A stretch of DNA of 64,000 nucleotides from Bin125 sp026705025 (GTDB lineage Bacteria; Chloroflexota; Dehalococcoidia; Bin125), in contig JAPPBN010000003.1 in NCBI GenBank assembly GCA_026705025.1, positions 62,001-126,000 on the forward strand, written 5' to 3'. The notes under the pieces are model-generated. The model worked only from the letters and a program-made list of their open reading frames with translations, searched no databases and was not told the DNA's origin. Below, piece after piece: positions 8,724-17,726 of this stretch; the first letter of the stretch is position 1; the number at the start of each line of letters is the position of its first letter. The position numbers were made by a program, and so were the translations under genes.

Positions 8724-9833
8724 TCACTTTGCCACAGCAACGATCACTTCGGCAATGCGTCGGGCGGCATCGGTTCGGCGAAGCTCGAGCATCGCCCGCC
8801 GCATCCGCTGCAGCCGATCATGATCGGCGAGCAGAGCGGTCGTCAGCTCGAACAGGTTCTCAGCGATGTCCTCGTTGTTGATCGTGACCGCTCCGCCGGC
8901 GTCGGCGAGCAGGTCGGCGTTGTAGCGCTGATGGCCGCCGGCTTCGCCGATCGGCGCCAGCACGGCCGGCAATCCGGCGGCGGGATACTCGCCCATCACC
9001 GACGCCCCGGCGCGGGAGATCGCCAGGTCACACGCGGCCATGGCCAGGGGCATTTCCTCGGACATGTAGGAGTACAAGCGGTAACGAGACTGTAGTTTCG
9101 GCGGGAGCGCTTCTCGCATGAGCGAGAGGCGGTCGAAATCGTTGCGGCCTGAGATGTGGATCAGTTGGGTTTGTTCCAGCCATCGCTCCAGGTGGTCTGC
9201 GACGCAGTCGTTGATCCGCTGAGCGCCTCGAACAGCTCCAGTGACCAGCAAGGCCGGGCCACCATTGAGCTGGAAGTACGCCCGCGCCATTGGCTTGTCC
9301 AGATCCTCGAAGCCGGGCCGAATCGGATACCCGGTGACGACGCACTTGTCCCGGCGGTAGCGTTCGGTCGAGCGTTGATGAGTCACGCAGATTCGGCTGG
9401 CGAGCGGCGCCAATGCGCGAAGAGTCCAACCGGGTTCGATATCCGGCTGAAGTAGAACGATCGGACGTCTGGTGAGCCAGGCCGCGATGCCGACCGGTGC
9501 TGAGACGTATCCACCCGTCACAAACACCAGATGAGGCTTGTACCGCAACATCAGCGCGAGCGCGTCGAGCACACCGGTGGCGGTGGCTCCAACCGAGAGC
9601 AACTTGGACAGGAAGTTGCGCCCCCGCAGGGCACGCGCCGCGATCGTCGAGTAGGGCAAGTCGGCCTCGACGGCGAGCTCCGACTCGATGCCGTCCGCTG
9701 TTCCAGCGAAACGAAACTCGACGGAGCCGCCCTCTGCGTCGACCAACTGGCGCAGGGCATCGGCGACGGCGAAGGCGGGAAACACATGCCCGCCTGAGCC
9801 ACCGCCGGAGAGCAGCACCCGCAGGACGGTCAT
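8724..9833 (-). CDS. murG: Lipid II synthase MurG (GlcNAc transferase)
   Basis: A GT-B glycosyltransferase that adds GlcNAc to lipid I on the inner membrane face, making lipid II. The 369 residues start with the glycine-rich loop LLSGGGSGGHVFPAFAVADAL (read in two parts at about 7-19 and 20-27). The C-terminal half holds AISRAGASVMGEYPAAGLPAV, the UDP-sugar site, described here by its S-R-A-G-A-S core. Length is usual. It abuts ftsW with a 1 nt overlap, the normal neighbour order. Confidence 0.97.
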   Translation of the reverse strand: MTVLRVLLSGGGSGGHVFPAFAVADALRQLVDAEGGSVEFRFAGTADGIESELAVEADLPYSTIAARALRGRNFLSKLLSVGATATGVLDALALMLRYKPHLVFVTGGYVSAPVGIAAWLTRRPIVLLQPDIEPGWTLRALAPLASRICVTHQRSTERYRRDKCVVTGYPIRPGFEDLDKPMARAYFQLNGGPALLVTGAVRGAQRINDCVADHLERWLEQTQLIHISGRNDFDRLSLMREALPPKLQSRYRLYSYMSEEMPLAMAACDLAISRAGASVMGEYPAAGLPAVLAPIGEAGGHQRYNADLLADAGGAVTINNEDIAENLFELTTALLADHDRLQRMRRAMLELRRTDAARRIAEVIVAVAK

Positions 9834-11203
9834 CAGGTTCCGTCTCCGCGGCCGCTATGGAACGGCGAGACCCTGGGTCGCTTCGTCCGACGCATGGGCG
9901 CCGCATCTCTGGTGGGCGCTTCGTCGTTGAGCGGGGGGTCGGCCGGCTCGGGCAACTTGCCCCGGCCGTGCCGGGAAATGGAGACCAGGATGCCGGCCGC
10001 GGCCATGGAGGCGATCAGCGCCGAGGAACCAAAGCTGAGGAATGGCAGCGGGATGCCGGTCAGCACGATGGTGCGCATCACGCCGGCAACGTTGAAGAAG
10101 GCTTGCAGCGTGAACCAGGCGACGATGCCAAAGGCGAGCAAGGTGCCGAAACGGTCCTCGGCGCGCATTCCGGCGCGGATGCCGCGGTAGATCATGAGGG
10201 CAAAAATCGTCAGAACGATCAGCGCCCCCAGCATGCCGGTCTCCTCGCCGATGATGGCGAACACCCCGTCGGTGTGCGCCGACGGCACGTAGAAGAACTT
10301 CTGCCGGGATGCGCCGAGTCCAACGCCGGTCAAGCCACCCGATCCGAGTGTCGAGACGAGATTGATGATCTGGAAGCCGGCTTCCTGGGCGACCTCCTCG
10401 GCGTTGAAGAAGGTGCGGATCCGCTCCATGCCGTATCCAGCACCGACGACGATGGCGAAGAGAACCGCCGATCCGCCAACCAACAGCATGAACATGTGCC
10501 GAATCGCTGCGCCGGCGAGGAAGAACATGACCACGCCTGTGCAGGCGATCGCTGCGAATGTCCCGAGGTCGGGCTCGAGCATCAGCAGGCCGCCGATCAC
10601 GCCGATAATCATGCAGAACGGAGCAAGGCCGAGCGGGATGCGCTTGATCTCGTCGCCCTTGGCCGCCAACCAGGCGGCGACGTAGATGCAGATCGCCAGC
10701 TTGGCGAACTCGGACGGCTGGAGCGCCGGGAGGGAGCCGATCTGGATCCAGCGAGTGGCGCCGTTTTCTTCGTGACCGATACCGGGGATCAAGACTGCCG
10801 CAAGTAGCAGCAGCGAGATCCAGATGATCGGTGAGGACAGGCGCTGCCAGACCCGATAGTCGATGCGGGCCAGTAGGACGAAGGCGATCAGCCCGATGCC
10901 GGCTCCAATCAACTGCCGAGTCGCGAAGTGGCGTGTGTTGCCGTGCAGTTCCTGGGAAATGGCGAAGGAAGATGAGAAGACGAAGATCAGTCCGATGAAC
11001 ACCAGGGCCAGGACGCTGCCGACCAGTACCCAGTCGGGAGGCGAGGCCGAACGACGCAGTCGGCGAACGACACGGCGGCCGACCGTTTCATGCTCGCCAT
11101 CACGCAGGTTTCTGGTGGCGCGCAGATTGGGAATCCTGACGCGGCCCAGCACGCCAGAAGATTCCGAGCTCGAATTGGGAACCGCGGCGCGTTGAGTGGT
11201 CAT
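9833..11203 (-). CDS. ftsW: Lipid II polymerase / divisome protein FtsW
   Basis: A SEDS-family membrane glycosyltransferase. The 456 residues have a polar N-terminal arm of about 55 residues and then about ten transmembrane helices. Family landmarks include GATRWIQIGSLPALQPSEFAK (G-A-x-R-W and Q-P-S-E-F-A-K), VLLEPDLGT-like LMLEPDLGTF, and a C-terminal GIPLPFLSFGSSAL. The catalytic-type Asp is in the E-P-D-L-G-T segment. A charged tail rich in Pro and Arg follows. Position between murD and murG supports FtsW over RodA. Confidence 0.95.
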   Translation of the reverse strand: MTTQRAAVPNSSSESSGVLGRVRIPNLRATRNLRDGEHETVGRRVVRRLRRSASPPDWVLVGSVLALVFIGLIFVFSSSFAISQELHGNTRHFATRQLIGAGIGLIAFVLLARIDYRVWQRLSSPIIWISLLLLAAVLIPGIGHEENGATRWIQIGSLPALQPSEFAKLAICIYVAAWLAAKGDEIKRIPLGLAPFCMIIGVIGGLLMLEPDLGTFAAIACTGVVMFFLAGAAIRHMFMLLVGGSAVLFAIVVGAGYGMERIRTFFNAEEVAQEAGFQIINLVSTLGSGGLTGVGLGASRQKFFYVPSAHTDGVFAIIGEETGMLGALIVLTIFALMIYRGIRAGMRAEDRFGTLLAFGIVAWFTLQAFFNVAGVMRTIVLTGIPLPFLSFGSSALIASMAAAGILVSISRHGRGKLPEPADPPLNDEAPTRDAAPMRRTKRPRVSPFHSGRGDGT

Positions 11204-12546
11204 TGAACGACCTCCGAAGCGCGGGCAAGTTCCTCGACGAGATCCCGGAAGTGGCGGCCTCGGGCCTCGAAGTTCGGGTAGGCGTCGAACGATGTGCCGC
11301 CTGGTGACATGAGGACCGTGTCGTTGGAGCGAGCGCAGTCGGCTGCGCGCCGAACGGCCGACCCGAACGAACCGGCATCTTCAGCGGCAATGTCTCGTTC
11401 TCTCAGCCAGGCGGTCCAGCCGGGCGCAGATTCGCCGAACAGCACCACCCGGCGGACATGGCTCCGGATTTCATCGATGAGAGGGTCGAGCGGGAGGTTC
11501 TTGTCGCGTCCGCCGAGCAAGAGAATGATGGGGCCGGACGTTGCGCGAAGTCCAGCCAATGTGCGCTCGGGAGTAGTGGCGATCGAGTCGTTGATGAATC
11601 GCACACACTCGATCTCAGCAATCAGTTCCAACCGGTGCGGCACACCGGAGAAATTCCGTAGTACATCGATCGCGACATCGTCGGGCACAAGATCGGCGAC
11701 GATCGCCAGGGCGGCCAGCGCATTCAGCAGGTTGTGTTCTCCCGGGAGCTTGATCTCTTCGACCGACATCAGCGGGCGATCGTTGTGCAGGATCTTTCCG
11801 TCGCTGCTGCGCATCGCGCAGTACCAGGGCATCCCCGGAGCGTCGATGCCAAACCAGCGCTGGCCGGCCTCCGTTCGTGCGGTCGCTGCGGCGGCCAGCT
11901 CGTCATTGAAGGGCAGCACCACGGTGTCGCTGGGGGACTGATACTCGACGATCCGGTATTTGAGCTCTTGGTATTCCTCCCAGCTGAACTGATCGAGATG
12001 ATTCGGAGTGATGTTGGTGATCGCCGCGGTGCGGGGGCTGCGCGTGGTTCTGAGCAATTGCGTGTGCGAAAGCTCGGCGACCACCGTGTCGGTCGCTGTG
12101 ATGTCCGGCAGCTGAGCCAGCAGACCGCGGCCAATGTTTCCGCCCACCTGACAACGGACGCCGGCCGCCTGAAGCATCAGGTGCACCAGCGTGGTGGTCG
12201 TCGTCTTGCCAGCGCTGCCGGTGATGCCAATCACCGGGGCCGGACAGCGTTCGAGGAAGATCTGGGTGGGCCCGTAGACAGGAACGCCTCGTCGGTCCGC
12301 CTCGGCCAACAGCGGCTGTTGGTAGTGAACGCCCTGGCTGGCAATGATCCCGTCGACCTCGTCGAGGATGGTCAGATCGTCCTGGTCTCGATCGGCTTGT
12401 TCGGGATTTCGATCAACCCTGACGATCTCGGAGCCTTCCCGTTCGAGGAAGGTCACGGCGTCGCGGCCTTCGATCCCGAGTCCGACGACGGCGACCTTCT
12501 GGCCATTGAACGTTGGGGGCGCTTCAGTCGGCGTGGGCAAGGTCAT
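11200..12546 (-). CDS. murD: UDP-N-acetylmuramoylalanine--D-glutamate ligase
   Basis: Adds D-glutamate to UDP-MurNAc-L-Ala. The 448-residue product has the N-terminal Rossmann start KVAVVGLGIEGRDAV (17-31), a P-loop GITGSAGKTTTT (107-118), and the C-terminal LLLGGRDKNLPLDPL typical of MurD. It overlaps mraY by 4 nt and ftsW by 4 nt. Confidence 0.96.
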   Translation of the reverse strand: MTLPTPTEAPPTFNGQKVAVVGLGIEGRDAVTFLEREGSEIVRVDRNPEQADRDQDDLTILDEVDGIIASQGVHYQQPLLAEADRRGVPVYGPTQIFLERCPAPVIGITGSAGKTTTTTLVHLMLQAAGVRCQVGGNIGRGLLAQLPDITATDTVVAELSHTQLLRTTRSPRTAAITNITPNHLDQFSWEEYQELKYRIVEYQSPSDTVVLPFNDELAAAATARTEAGQRWFGIDAPGMPWYCAMRSSDGKILHNDRPLMSVEEIKLPGEHNLLNALAALAIVADLVPDDVAIDVLRNFSGVPHRLELIAEIECVRFINDSIATTPERTLAGLRATSGPIILLLGGRDKNLPLDPLIDEIRSHVRRVVLFGESAPGWTAWLRERDIAAEDAGSFGSAVRRAADCARSNDTVLMSPGGTSFDAYPNFEARGRHFRDLVEELARASEVVQ

Positions 12547-13532
12547 TGCGGCACCTGCAGTGCCAGCGCCACGCCGAGAATGCCGCCGGCGATGCCGATC
12601 AGCCAGAACCGGGTGACGATTTGCGGCTCCGACCAGCCGCCCATCTCGAAGTGGTTGTGCAACGGGGCCATGCGCAATATGCGTCGACCCTCACCCGTGC
12701 GGCGGCGGGTCCATTTGAACCAGCCGACCTGCACGATGTCGGAGGCAGCCTCGAGCACGAAGACGATCCCGATCACCGGCAGCAGCAGCCAATGACCGGT
12801 CATCAGGGCGATGATGGCAAGGGTGCCGCCCAGCGCCATCGCGCCGGTGTCGCCCATGAAGACTTTGGCCGGATGGGCGTTGAACCAGAGGAAGCCCAGC
12901 ACGGCGCCCACGGTGGTGAAGGCGAAGCGGACGAGGAAGTCCTGCTCCTGTCCCACGGCGATCACTCCGAATGAGGCGATTGCGATGGCCCCTGTCCCCC
13001 CGCACAGCGTGTCCAGTCCGTCGGAGATGGCGACCGAAATGATGGTGGCGAACACCGTCACCGCCGCGATCACGACGTATACGGGACCGATTGAGAACTG
13101 CCCCGCCCAGGGCACGTTGATCGACTGCACATCGAGCGCGAAGTAGAGCACCAGCCCGACGGCGATCGAGAACAGCGCCAGCAAGCCGAACTTCAGCTTC
13201 CAGGTCAAACCTGCCTGAACGCGCCCGATGAGCGTGCCCAGATCGTCGATGTAACCCATTGCGCCGAGCGCCACGATGCCAACCAGCGGCAGCAGGATGG
13301 ACCAACGATCGCCCTCGACCAGGTTGGCCACGATCGTCAACACCACAATCGGGATCAGGAAGATCAGTCCACCCATCGTCGGGGTGCCTTCTTTGGCCAT
13401 GTGGCTGGTGGGTCCCTCGTCGGAGATTGATTTTCCAGAGCTGCGTCGTTGCAGCCAGCGAATCACGAATGGACCAATCGCCAGGGCGACCACGAAGGCG
13501 ATGCCGGCCGTGCCGAGCGAGAACGTGGTCAT
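12543..13532 (-). CDS. mraY: Phospho-MurNAc-pentapeptide transferase MraY
   Basis: A polytopic membrane enzyme that transfers phospho-MurNAc-pentapeptide to undecaprenyl phosphate, giving lipid I. The 329 residues show HMAKEGTPTMGG (44-55), the catalytic-type aspartates in GYIDDLGT (93-100), a second aspartate in VFMGDTGAMALGG and the histidine-rich loop APLHNHFEMGGWSE. About ten hydrophobic helices are visible. It overlaps murF and murD by 4 nt each. Confidence 0.97.
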   Translation of the reverse strand: MTTFSLGTAGIAFVVALAIGPFVIRWLQRRSSGKSISDEGPTSHMAKEGTPTMGGLIFLIPIVVLTIVANLVEGDRWSILLPLVGIVALGAMGYIDDLGTLIGRVQAGLTWKLKFGLLALFSIAVGLVLYFALDVQSINVPWAGQFSIGPVYVVIAAVTVFATIISVAISDGLDTLCGGTGAIAIASFGVIAVGQEQDFLVRFAFTTVGAVLGFLWFNAHPAKVFMGDTGAMALGGTLAIIALMTGHWLLLPVIGIVFVLEAASDIVQVGWFKWTRRRTGEGRRILRMAPLHNHFEMGGWSEPQIVTRFWLIGIAGGILGVALALQVPQ

Positions 13533-14893
13533 CGTGCCGCCAGCCTCTCGACAACCGTCTCCAGGTGCATCGCATGAGAGGCCTTGACCAAAAGCGTGTC
13601 GCTGGGCTGCAGCGAGTGGCGCAAGATCTCCAGCGCCTGATCCGCCTCCGCAACCCAGCAGGCCTGTGGATGTCCGGAATCGCGAGCGGAATCAATCAGG
13701 TCGCGCGAACGTTCACCCACGGCGAGCAGCCAATCACAACGCTCGGCGGCATATGCACCGATCTCACGGTGAGCTGCCTCTTCTTCGCTGCCGAGTTCAA
13801 ACATGTCGCCCAGCAGTGCGATTCGTCTCGGCTCGCTGGCGGCCAGCAGATCCAGCGCGGCCTTCATTGACAACGGCGCAGCATTGTATGAGTCGTCGAT
13901 GATGGTTGCCCCGTTCTCGGCGGAGCGCCGAGCCAGGCGGGATCCGGGATTCAATGCGGCCAGCGCCTCCGCCAGTTCCCCAAGCTCCAGACCGGCCCGA
14001 AGGCCCACGCTCGATGCAGCTAGCGCCGTCATCGCTTGATGTGTGCCAATGAGCGGCGACTCCACCCTGATCCGTTCGTCGACGAGCGTGTCGTGCAACT
14101 CGAAGCTGATGCCCCTGAACCCATGCGTGACGATGTTCTCCGCTCGCAAATGGCAGTGGAGACCGAGCCCAAATGTGAAGACCTCGGCAGCGGTGCGATC
14201 CGACATGCGGCGAACGCGGGGGTCATCGCCGTTGAGCACGGCCAGTCCGTCAGCGGGCAAGGACTCGGGCAACAGACCCTTGATCCGCTCCGTGTCGGCC
14301 ATGGTGCCGAATCGCTCGAGGTGGGTTGGCCCGACGTTGGTGACGATTCCGACATCAGATTGGGCGGAGGAGACCAACAGCTCCATCTCTTGCTGCGAGT
14401 ACGGGCCGATCTCGATCACGGCCCATTTGTCGGCCGGGCTGATCCCGAGCAGCGCAATCGGCAGGCCAATGTCTCCATTGAAGTTTCGCGGCGACTGGTG
14501 AGTCGAGAATGTCGTCGAGAGCAGCTGATGCGTCGCCTCGCGCACCGTGGTCTTGCCGACGCTGCCCGTGATGCCGACGATCTGCGCGCTCATTTGACGG
14601 CGCCATCGACGGCCTGCTTCCTGCAGTGCGAACAGCGGGTCGGGGACGACGAACATCGACGAACCGCGTAAACCCGAGCGTTCCGAGACAAGGGCGCCGG
14701 TCGCGCCGCGGCGCAGCGCGTCGTCGACGAACTGATGGCCGTCCTGATACTCACCGCGCAACGCGACGAACAATGCACCCGGGGTTGCCTCCCTGGAGTC
14801 GATCACGATCTCCGAGAACGGCTCGGCGCTGGTCTCCGGTTGATTGAGCAACAGGTCTCCAAGCAGCAGACCGATGTCGTTGGAGGAGATCAT
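13529..14893 (-). CDS. murF: UDP-MurNAc-tripeptide--D-Ala-D-Ala ligase
   Basis: Attaches the D-Ala-D-Ala made by Ddl. The 454 residues include an N-terminal MurE/F-type substrate domain (IVIDSREATPGALFVALRGE, read as D-S-R and A-L-R-G-E), a P-loop GITGSVGKTT (107-116), and IDDSYNAAPLSMKAALD plus LGDMFELG, which are MurF landmarks. It overlaps ftsI directly by 4 nt. In most dcw clusters murE would lie between these two genes; no trace of it is present here. Confidence 0.96.
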   Translation of the reverse strand: MISSNDIGLLLGDLLLNQPETSAEPFSEIVIDSREATPGALFVALRGEYQDGHQFVDDALRRGATGALVSERSGLRGSSMFVVPDPLFALQEAGRRWRRQMSAQIVGITGSVGKTTVREATHQLLSTTFSTHQSPRNFNGDIGLPIALLGISPADKWAVIEIGPYSQQEMELLVSSAQSDVGIVTNVGPTHLERFGTMADTERIKGLLPESLPADGLAVLNGDDPRVRRMSDRTAAEVFTFGLGLHCHLRAENIVTHGFRGISFELHDTLVDERIRVESPLIGTHQAMTALAASSVGLRAGLELGELAEALAALNPGSRLARRSAENGATIIDDSYNAAPLSMKAALDLLAASEPRRIALLGDMFELGSEEEAAHREIGAYAAERCDWLLAVGERSRDLIDSARDSGHPQACWVAEADQALEILRHSLQPSDTLLVKASHAMHLETVVERLAAR

Positions 14894-16791
14894 TGATCGT
14901 CCTCCTCGTCCTGGATGTAGGTGACGGGCGAAGCCGGTTCTTCATCGTCCGCGACGTCAGCCGTGAGCGCGTCCTGCTGGTGCTCGCCGTCGCTGGTTTC
15001 CCGAGTGTCGTCCGGATCGATTCCTGGCGCGGTGTTCCAGTCGCCGGGGTTGGCGATGTAGGCGGTCGGCGGGACGCCGAGGTAGGGCAGCACCTGCGCC
15101 ATCAGGTCTGAGAAGATCGGCGCGGCCACGATCCCGCCGTAGATCTCGCCCTGGGGACGGTCGATACGGACGAGCACCACCACTCGCGGATCGTTGGCCG
15201 GCGCGAATCCGGCAAAGGACGCCAGCGACTCGCCGACCAGATAGGTACCGGATTCGACGACGTCGGACGTCCCCGACTTACCGGCGACGGGCCAGCCGTT
15301 GACCTGGGCGGGATGCCCTAGCACGCCATCAACGACGGCCTGCATCATCCAGGTCATGGTGCTGGAGGTCTGACGACTAATGACACGCGTTCCGGTTTGC
15401 GGCTCGAAGCGTTGTACGCCGTCCTCGGTGATCACGGCAGTGACCAGCCGTGGGCGGACCGGCACGCCGCCCCGGGCGATGGTTGCGTAAGCCTGCACAA
15501 TCTGTAACGGCGTGACGGCGACGCCTTGACCGAACGAGGCAGTCGCGAGCTGGGCCGGCGACCAACGGATATCAGTCGAATCGGTGACGACCCCGCCGAT
15601 CTCACCGGGAAGGCCCGAGAGGGTCGAGTCCCCGAAACCGAACCGGTAGAGATATTCGTAGAACGTGCGGGCGCCCAACTGCTGAGCAACCCAGACCGAT
15701 CCCGTGTTGAGCGAGCGCTGAAGCACCTGTGTCATCGTCTGCTCGCCGTGATACGACAGGTCGAAGTTCTTGATCGTTCGGTCGTCGATGACCACGGCGC
15801 CCGTGTCGACAAAGGTGGTGTCGGGCGAAACGATGCCGGCGTCGAGCGCGGCGGCCATTGTGATCACCTTCATGGTGGAACCGGGTTCATAGATGTCCGA
15901 GGCCGCCCGCGTACGCAACAGGGCCATCGACTCCGGTAGGTCGAGGTCGATGGTCATCGGGTTGTAGGTCGGCAAGGACGCCAGCGCGAGGATGTCACCA
16001 TTGTGAGGGTCCATCATGATGATGTGCCCGCCCTGCGCATGCCATTGCTCAACGGCGCGTTGGAGCGTCCTCTCGGCCAGCCATTGCAGGTTGCGGTCGA
16101 TCGTCAGAACGACGGACGCGCCCTGTTGGTAGGGCCGCTCGGCTCGGGGCCCAAACGGGATCGGTTGGCCGAGTCCGTCAACTTCCTGCACCAGCAAGCC
16201 CGCTTCGCCGGCGAGGACGCCGTCGAGTTGGTACTCGAGCCCGGCCAGGCCCTGTTCGTCGCGGCCAACCAGGCCGATCACCTGCGCTGCCATCGAGCCC
16301 TCGATGTACCGCCGAGAGGAGGTCTTGCGGATTTGCACGCCGTGCAGCGCTTCGGCATGGATCTGCGCGCCGAGCGCATTGGACAGGCCATAGGCAATCA
16401 GCGCATCGTGGCCGCCGCCCGCGTGAGTCTGCGCGGCGAGCGACAGCACGGCGGATTCAGGCGCACGCAGCAGTTCAGCCAGTCGTCGGGAGGCGTCGGT
16501 CGGCTGGAACTCGGAACGGGCCCACAGCCTCGTGTCGACATGCACTTCCCAGGCGTCGATCGACGTGGCCAGCGGAAAACCATTGCGGTCGAGGATGGCG
16601 CCCCGGGGACCTTTGGTCTCGATCGCCCAGGTTCGATCCGCCTGCACCTCGTGACGCTCGTGTTCGATCACCTGAATCATGACCAGGCGAACGACCACGA
16701 CCACCGCGAGTCCGATGAACAGGGCGATGACCGCACGCATCCGCCAGGTTGAGACGGATTCAAACCCGCTATCCGACGGCCGACTCGCCAA
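14890..16791 (-). CDS. ftsI: Divisome transpeptidase FtsI (class B PBP)
   Basis: Cross-links septal peptidoglycan outside the membrane. The 633-residue product has one N-terminal transmembrane helix (about 18-41) and a PBP dimerisation region. The transpeptidase domain shows all three active-site motifs: S-T-M-K at 305-308, S-L-N at 360-362 and K-S-G at 505-507. A C-terminal acidic tail of about 55 residues (ending YIQDEEDDQ) follows the catalytic domain, and no PASTA repeats are visible. It starts 25 nt after the ftsL stop and overlaps murF. Confidence 0.95.
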   Translation of the reverse strand: MASRPSDSGFESVSTWRMRAVIALFIGLAVVVVVRLVMIQVIEHERHEVQADRTWAIETKGPRGAILDRNGFPLATSIDAWEVHVDTRLWARSEFQPTDASRRLAELLRAPESAVLSLAAQTHAGGGHDALIAYGLSNALGAQIHAEALHGVQIRKTSSRRYIEGSMAAQVIGLVGRDEQGLAGLEYQLDGVLAGEAGLLVQEVDGLGQPIPFGPRAERPYQQGASVVLTIDRNLQWLAERTLQRAVEQWHAQGGHIIMMDPHNGDILALASLPTYNPMTIDLDLPESMALLRTRAASDIYEPGSTMKVITMAAALDAGIVSPDTTFVDTGAVVIDDRTIKNFDLSYHGEQTMTQVLQRSLNTGSVWVAQQLGARTFYEYLYRFGFGDSTLSGLPGEIGGVVTDSTDIRWSPAQLATASFGQGVAVTPLQIVQAYATIARGGVPVRPRLVTAVITEDGVQRFEPQTGTRVISRQTSSTMTWMMQAVVDGVLGHPAQVNGWPVAGKSGTSDVVESGTYLVGESLASFAGFAPANDPRVVVLVRIDRPQGEIYGGIVAAPIFSDLMAQVLPYLGVPPTAYIANPGDWNTAPGIDPDDTRETSDGEHQQDALTADVADDEEPASPVTYIQDEEDDQ

Positions 16792-16816
16792 CGCATCGCC
16801 CTTTCGTCGTCGTCAT

Positions 16817-17374
16817 CTAGTCGATGATCAGAACGTCGAACATCGCGCCCATGACCGACTGACTGTCCATCGGCGTCGAGACGGGTGCAGCGCCGTTCGT
16901 CCGTTGGTCGGGTGGCAGGAATCTGGAAGGCAGGACTCGAGCCGGTGGCGGCTGCTGGACTTCGAGCACGATCGTCGGCCGCGCGGGAACCATATTCAGT
17001 CGCTCCTCAGCCTGCTGTTTCACTCGAGCCAATGAGCCGAGCTGACCGATGTGCGCGGCCAGCGAGCGGATCTCCGATCGCAGCCGTTCGCGCTCGGCCT
17101 CGAGGATTCGCAGCTCCGTGCCGCTCTCGGTCACGCTGGAAACGCGGATGACGGGAAGCGTCGCGGCAATGCAGAGTCCGAACACGGCCAGCCAGGCCCA
17201 GGCCGGCATGCGGCCGGTGTAGCGTGGCCGGCGCGGAAGGATTGGTCGAGGTTGGGCGTGATGCGAGTCACTGGCTGCGGAAATGGGTAGCGACGCATCG
17301 AGCGTCGTGCCTGGCTTGGCCGTTGTCATTTGAACGCCGACAGCCGGAAGGATGTTCCCCTGCTCCGCTGCCAT
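16817..17374 (-). CDS. ftsL: FtsL/DivIC-like divisome protein
   Basis: A 185-residue bitopic protein with the FtsL layout: a cytoplasmic basic/proline-rich arm, one transmembrane helix (about 57-76) and an extracytoplasmic heptad-like coiled coil (about 85-125, LRILEAERERLRSEIRSLAA). A Pro-rich tail follows. FtsL sequences are poorly conserved, so the name rests on topology and on its place between rsmH and ftsI. No clear ribosome binding site fixes the start; ATG at 17329 is an alternative that shortens the arm by 15 residues. Confidence 0.78.
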   Translation of the reverse strand: MAAEQGNILPAVGVQMTTAKPGTTLDASLPISAASDSHHAQPRPILPRRPRYTGRMPAWAWLAVFGLCIAATLPVIRVSSVTESGTELRILEAERERLRSEIRSLAAHIGQLGSLARVKQQAEERLNMVPARPTIVLEVQQPPPARVLPSRFLPPDQRTNGAAPVSTPMDSQSVMGAMFDVLIID

Positions 17375-17461
17375 CGCGATTGCAAATCGCTTGCGGATGA
17401 TTTACTGAAAAGTGCGCGGCGATGGCTCCAACCGCGGAATTGGGTCGTAGAGTGAAATGCA

Positions 17462-17650
17462 GACCCCTGCGTTGGGGGTCGGAATGCTCGGCAATCGTTG
17501 AGCGGATCGTGCGCGCAGACAGGGGGACGTGGTTCACGCTCGCCATGGCCCAAGGCCACGGACAACCGTGTTCCAGTGGTTTGGCGGCGGGGCTTCTCCT
17601 TCACTGTTGTGGTTAGTTGGTAGTCCCCTGCACACGATCCGCTCAACGAT
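17462..17650 (-). other. Structured gap between rsmH and ftsL
   Basis: The 352 bp between rsmH and ftsL has no convincing gene. It holds an 18 bp perfect inverted repeat, with ATCGTTGAGCGGATCGTG at 17494-17511 and its complement at 17633-17650. Pairing continues inward through CAGGGG(G)GAC and GTCCCCTG with a small bulge. The enclosed segment contains a small hairpin (CACGG, four bases, CCGTG). Next to it at 17462-17480 is GACCCC with complementary GGGGTC. In the transcript these would form a large folded leader for ftsL-ftsI, possibly an attenuator or structured RNA. The role is inferred. Confidence 0.55.
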
Positions 17651-17726
17651 CTCCGAGCGGTTCTGATTCTCGATCGGCGCTCCTGTTCACTTTGCGTTCC
17701 GGGTGTGTGAGTTTGGGTGCGAGACA

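Noticed and set aside
9497..10807. 436-codon plus-strand frame opposite murG and ftsW
   Set aside because: Rich in Arg, Glu and Gln with no domain pattern; a GC-driven antisense shadow.
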